In this document: piece by piece, positions 25,017 to 27,187 of the stretch
Numbering within the stretch: position 1 is the stretch's first letter
Layout: each line of letters begins with the position of its first letter
DNA from: an uncultured Coprococcus sp.
GTDB lineage: Bacteria; Bacillota; Clostridia; Lachnospirales; Lachnospiraceae
Reading direction: 5' to 3'
NCBI GenBank assembly: GCA_934247115.1
Contig: CAKQIY010000030.1
Span: forward strand, 1-27,187
Length of the DNA: 27,187 bases
Program-made: the position numbers and the translations under genes
The notes under the pieces: model-generated
The model's database searches: none
What the model saw: the letters and a program-made list of their open reading frames with translations, nothing else
Told to the model about the DNA's origin: nothing

Positions 25017-26234
25017 CTATTTACTTAATTCTGCCACTGCATCTGTGATGATCTCAACAGCCTTATCACACTGCTCTTCGTTCACGATAAGTGGTGGGAT
25101 CATACGGATTATATGAGCTCCGATGGCTGTGATCAGAAGCTTTCTGTCAAGACATCCATGCTTTACATCCACGCCGCCGATCGTATCATCAAACTCAACA
25201 CCAACCAGGAGACCCTGATGTCTTACTTCCTTTACATGTGGGATCTTCTCAAGCTTTGCTGCGAAATAATCTCCCATCTTCTTTGCATTTCCTGCAAGAT
25301 CTCTGTCAAGCAGCTCATTTACCTCAGCAAGTGCTGCTGCACATGATACAGGATGTCCACCAAATGTTGTTCCATGTGAACCAGGTGTAAATGCCTTTGC
25401 TACCTCAGCGGTTGCACATATAGCTCCAATTGGCATTCCGCCGCCGAGAGCCTTTGCCATGGACACGATATCCGGCTTGATTCCGTAATTCATGTATGAC
25501 ATGATATTTCCTGTTCTGCACCAGCCTGTCTGAACCTCATCTATAAGGAGAAGCATATCGTTCTCATCACAGAACTCTCTGAGTCCCTTCATGAATTCCA
25601 TTGTTGCAGGATGTACACCGCCCTCGCCCTGTACAGGCTCAACCATGATCGCTATAGTGTTCTCTGTACATGCATCCTTGAATGCCTGAAGGTCGTTGTA
25701 AGGTGCATATGAGAAGCCGTATGTCATAGGACCAAATCCTACCTGACAGCCATTTCCAGGCTGACCTGTTGCTGACATGGCACCGAATGTTCTTCCGTGG
25801 AAGCCCTGCTTTGCAGTTACGATATGGTAACGGTTTGGACCATACTTCTCAATACCATACTTACGTGCCATCTTGATCATAGCCTCATTGGCCTCTGTTC
25901 CTGAGTTCTGGAAGAATATCTTATCCATTCCGATTGTTGTACAAACCTTCTCAGCAAGCAGTGCCTGTGGAATCGTGTAAGGATAGTTGAATGTGTGCAT
26001 GATGTCACCGACCTGATCCTTGACAGCCTCAACAACCTTCTCATTGCAGTTACCTGCGCTGTTTACTGCAATTCCGGCGTAGAAATCAAGATATCCGTTG
26101 CCGTTCTCATCATATATGTACATATCCTTTGCTGTCTCAGCGAGGAAATCGAAACGCTCATATGTCTCGATCATGTACTTGTCTACCTTGTCCTTGATGT
26201 CCTGAAATGTTAATCCTGTGTCTTTTAATTTCAT
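25017..26234 (-). CDS. Class III PLP-dependent aminotransferase (ArgD/GabT/PatA type)
   Basis: A 405-aa fold-type I aminotransferase. SGTEANEAMIKMARK (111-125), GFHGRTFGAMSATGQ, EPVQGEGGVHPA, IDEVQTGWCRTG with the pyridine-binding D232, and the PLP lysine K261 in MAKALGGGMPIGA are all present, with the closing TTFGGHPVSCAAALA block. These enzymes move an omega-amino group (N-acetylornithine, ornithine, GABA, putrescine, beta-alanine) to 2-oxoglutarate or pyruvate. Overall spacing looks closest to acetylornithine aminotransferase, but no arg genes are nearby; the PuuR-like regulator and amine permease suggest an amine. The start at 26234 has GGAGG upstream, and the longer reading to 26420 would start upstream of the predicted promoter -10. 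Substrate is not settled. Confidence 0.93.
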   Translation of the reverse strand: MKLKDTGLTFQDIKDKVDKYMIETYERFDFLAETAKDMYIYDENGNGYLDFYAGIAVNSAGNCNEKVVEAVKDQVGDIMHTFNYPYTIPQALLAEKVCTTIGMDKIFFQNSGTEANEAMIKMARKYGIEKYGPNRYHIVTAKQGFHGRTFGAMSATGQPGNGCQVGFGPMTYGFSYAPYNDLQAFKDACTENTIAIMVEPVQGEGGVHPATMEFMKGLREFCDENDMLLLIDEVQTGWCRTGNIMSYMNYGIKPDIVSMAKALGGGMPIGAICATAEVAKAFTPGSHGTTFGGHPVSCAAALAEVNELLDRDLAGNAKKMGDYFAAKLEKIPHVKEVRHQGLLVGVEFDDTIGGVDVKHGCLDRKLLITAIGAHIIRMIPPLIVNEEQCDKAVEIITDAVAELSK

Positions 26235-26306
26235 AATCCTTACCTCCACTACATTTGTAAAATTTAGAAGAATCATGGTGCCGGATAGCTTTTGTCCCCA
26301 AGCATC

Positions 26307-26358
26307 AAAAAAGGCAAAGGAGACAGTGGACGAGTATTCGTCCAGGCTCCTTTGCCTT
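26307..26358 (-). terminator. Leader attenuator upstream of the aminotransferase gene
   Basis: Perfect 12-bp stem AAGGCAAAGGAG / CTCCTTTGCCTT (26311-26322 and 26347-26358) enclosing a second 7-bp stem TGGACGA / TCGTCCA, followed by six T on the minus strand. It lies 25 bases after the predicted transcription start and about 72 before the aminotransferase ATG, so transcripts from that promoter must pass it. It would also end transcripts from the regulator gene. Confidence 0.88.
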
Positions 26359-26365
26359 AAATTCT

Positions 26366-26380
26366 TGTTCTTTATATTTG
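26366..26380 (-). promoter_or_regulatory. PuuR-like operator candidate at the transcription start
   Basis: Minus strand CAAATATAAAGAACA matches 13 of 15 bases of the PuuR site AAAATATAATGAACA as I recall it. It lies immediately downstream of the predicted start site, where a bound repressor would block initiation. Binding is inferred. Confidence 0.5.
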
Positions 26381-26388
26381 ACACATTT

Positions 26389-26417
26389 AAAATACCACTC
26401 AATATAATACATGTCAA
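26389..26417 (-). promoter_or_regulatory. Promoter for the aminotransferase unit
   Basis: Minus strand TTGACA (26412-26417), 17-bp spacer, TATTTT (26389-26394). The -35 is perfect and the -10 matches at four of six positions. The predicted start is near 26382. A second possible -10, TATAAT at 26512-26517, has a TTGCAA 19 bases upstream. Confidence 0.75.
26399..26411 (-). repeat. 13-bp repeat copy in the promoter spacer
   Basis: TGTATTATATTGA on the minus strand fills most of the -35/-10 spacer. The identical 13-mer occurs on the plus strand at 26509-26521, about 110 bases away in inverted orientation. Occupancy would cover the promoter. Confidence 0.6.
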
Positions 26418-26488
26418 CACCTTTTCTTAATTTTCTTAAGATTGGCTTATTATCTAGCTTTATTTGTATTACCATGCACTTCAGAGTA

Positions 26489-26524
26489 TTATTTTAATGA
26501 ACATTTTGTGTATTATATTGAACA
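26489..26524 (+). repeat. Tandem 14-bp repeats 21 bp apart, candidate operators
   Basis: TATTTTAATGAACA (26490-26503) and TATTATATTGAACA (26511-26524) agree at 12 of 14 positions. Their starts are 21 bp apart, two helical turns, so proteins bound to each would face the same side of the DNA. As 15-mers each matches 11 of 15 bases of the remembered PuuR site. They lie between the XRE-cupin gene and the aminotransferase promoter. Confidence 0.55.
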
Positions 26525-26592
26525 AGTGATAATCTTTTGCAACTACATTGTATGTACATTATTTTACACTTAATACCGCTCATGTTTCCATG

Positions 26593-27147
26593 TTAGTGAT
26601 AGTCCAGGAATACACATATGCAGCTCACCTTTTCATTTCCATCGTTGCTGTACACATGAACCTTGTCGGTCTCGAACCTGTATATCTGGTTCTTGCCAAC
26701 ATTCTGTTTTGTATCACCTGCCTCAACAGTCAGAACACCCTCTGTAACCGACAGGTATTCTCTTGTCTTCTCACCATGGGAGCCGCTGACATATGTGCCT
26801 CCCGGCTCAATGTCTATACGATATATCTCCACCTCATGGCTGTCCTCATACGGAAAACACGTCCACACCTTGTATTGTCCCTTTGCCTCCTTGATCGGAA
26901 CAAGCTCCTCTGGATTCACAAGACAAGCCTCCATGGGTGGCGGATCAATAAGTTCATGAAACTCAACTCTGAGGCCGCTGGCTATCTTGCCCATGACACC
27001 CAGAGACGGATTAGCAGTGCCCTTCTCAATCTGCGCCAGCATGCTCTTGCTGACACCCGTCTGCTCAGAGAGCACATCCAGACTCATACCTTTGGAGGTC
27101 CTCATTCTATTCAGATTCACAGCAACATTATGTGATAAATAATCCAT
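26593..27147 (-). CDS. XRE-cupin transcriptional regulator (PuuR-like architecture)
   Basis: A 184-aa DNA-binding regulator. Residues about 9-65 are an XRE helix-turn-helix (LNRMRTSKGMSLDVLSEQTG, then VSKSMLAQIEKGTANPSLG). Residues about 108-182 are a cupin sensor domain (IDIEPGGTYVSGSHG, EYLSVTEGVLTVEAGD, YRFETDKVHVYSN). Length and layout match PuuR, the putrescine-responsive repressor of E. coli, though XRE-cupin proteins sense many ligands. GGAGG lies upstream of the ATG. It is 358 bases upstream of the aminotransferase and reads the same way, with candidate operators between them. It is likely the local regulator; ligand unknown. Confidence 0.9.
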   Translation of the reverse strand: MDYLSHNVAVNLNRMRTSKGMSLDVLSEQTGVSKSMLAQIEKGTANPSLGVMGKIASGLRVEFHELIDPPPMEACLVNPEELVPIKEAKGQYKVWTCFPYEDSHEVEIYRIDIEPGGTYVSGSHGEKTREYLSVTEGVLTVEAGDTKQNVGKNQIYRFETDKVHVYSNDGNEKVSCICVFLDYH

Positions 27148-27187
27148 AGCAATCCTCCCTCTTTCGCGGGTCCTCCTTGTGATATAT

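Noticed and set aside
26235..26420. N-terminal extension of the aminotransferase to an ATG at 26420.
   Set aside because: It would start upstream of the predicted -10 box and its first part is encoded by the promoter and terminator stem, giving an unrelated peptide; GGAGG supports 26234.

Overview
This window looks like chromosomal DNA from a Gram-positive clostridial gut bacterium, most likely Lachnospiraceae (Coprococcus-like). That placement is an inference from strong AGGAGG-type ribosome binding sites, sigma-A promoters, an L10-leader RNA, the long clostridial form of RpoB (about 1300 aa), secreted surface proteins with fibronectin-III-like domains, and the moderate G+C impression. I see no tRNA, rRNA, CRISPR array, insertion sequence or prophage. 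Almost every gene lies on the minus strand; only panD and a DUF1846 gene lie on the plus strand.

Region 1 (1-5482) is the core rplJ-rplL / rpoB-rpoC block. rplJL has its own consensus promoter, followed by an L10-leader aptamer and an attenuator-like terminator. A strong terminator follows rplL, and rpoBC restarts from a separate consensus promoter. rplK-rplA are not next to rplJ. Region 2 (5501-8957) holds a leaderless Amidase_3 enzyme, a membrane-anchored GH25 muramidase, and an unusual two-domain protein joining an alpha/beta hydrolase to an LCM-type methyltransferase. Region 3 (9051-12850) holds panD, read rightward towards a shared bidirectional terminator. Facing it is a leftward four-gene unit: DUF4097 protein, GNAT acetyltransferase, UPF0340 protein with an extra N-terminal segment, and a HAD phosphatase with a GTG start.

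Region 4 (12957-21437) contains two related secreted repeat/Fn3 proteins (1032 and 563 aa). Between them lie mgsA (methylglyoxal synthase), a DUF1846 protein and a DUF1275 membrane protein, separated by clear terminators.

Region 5 (21476-27187) is the most interesting. It encodes an XRE-cupin regulator of the PuuR type, a class III aminotransferase, a cytidylate-kinase-like P-loop protein, and one continuous 884-aa polypeptide joining an APC amino-acid/amine permease to an iron-dependent alcohol dehydrogenase. The 358-bp region between regulator and aminotransferase has a TTGACA promoter, a strong terminator hairpin inside the predicted leader, and four copies of a motif resembling the E. coli PuuR site as I remember it. 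A second terminator sits about 56 bases before the permease-dehydrogenase start. I read this as a repressor-plus-attenuation-controlled pathway that imports an amine or amino acid (GABA or a polyamine are candidates), transaminates it to an aldehyde and reduces that to an alcohol. The substrate is not determined by the sequence.
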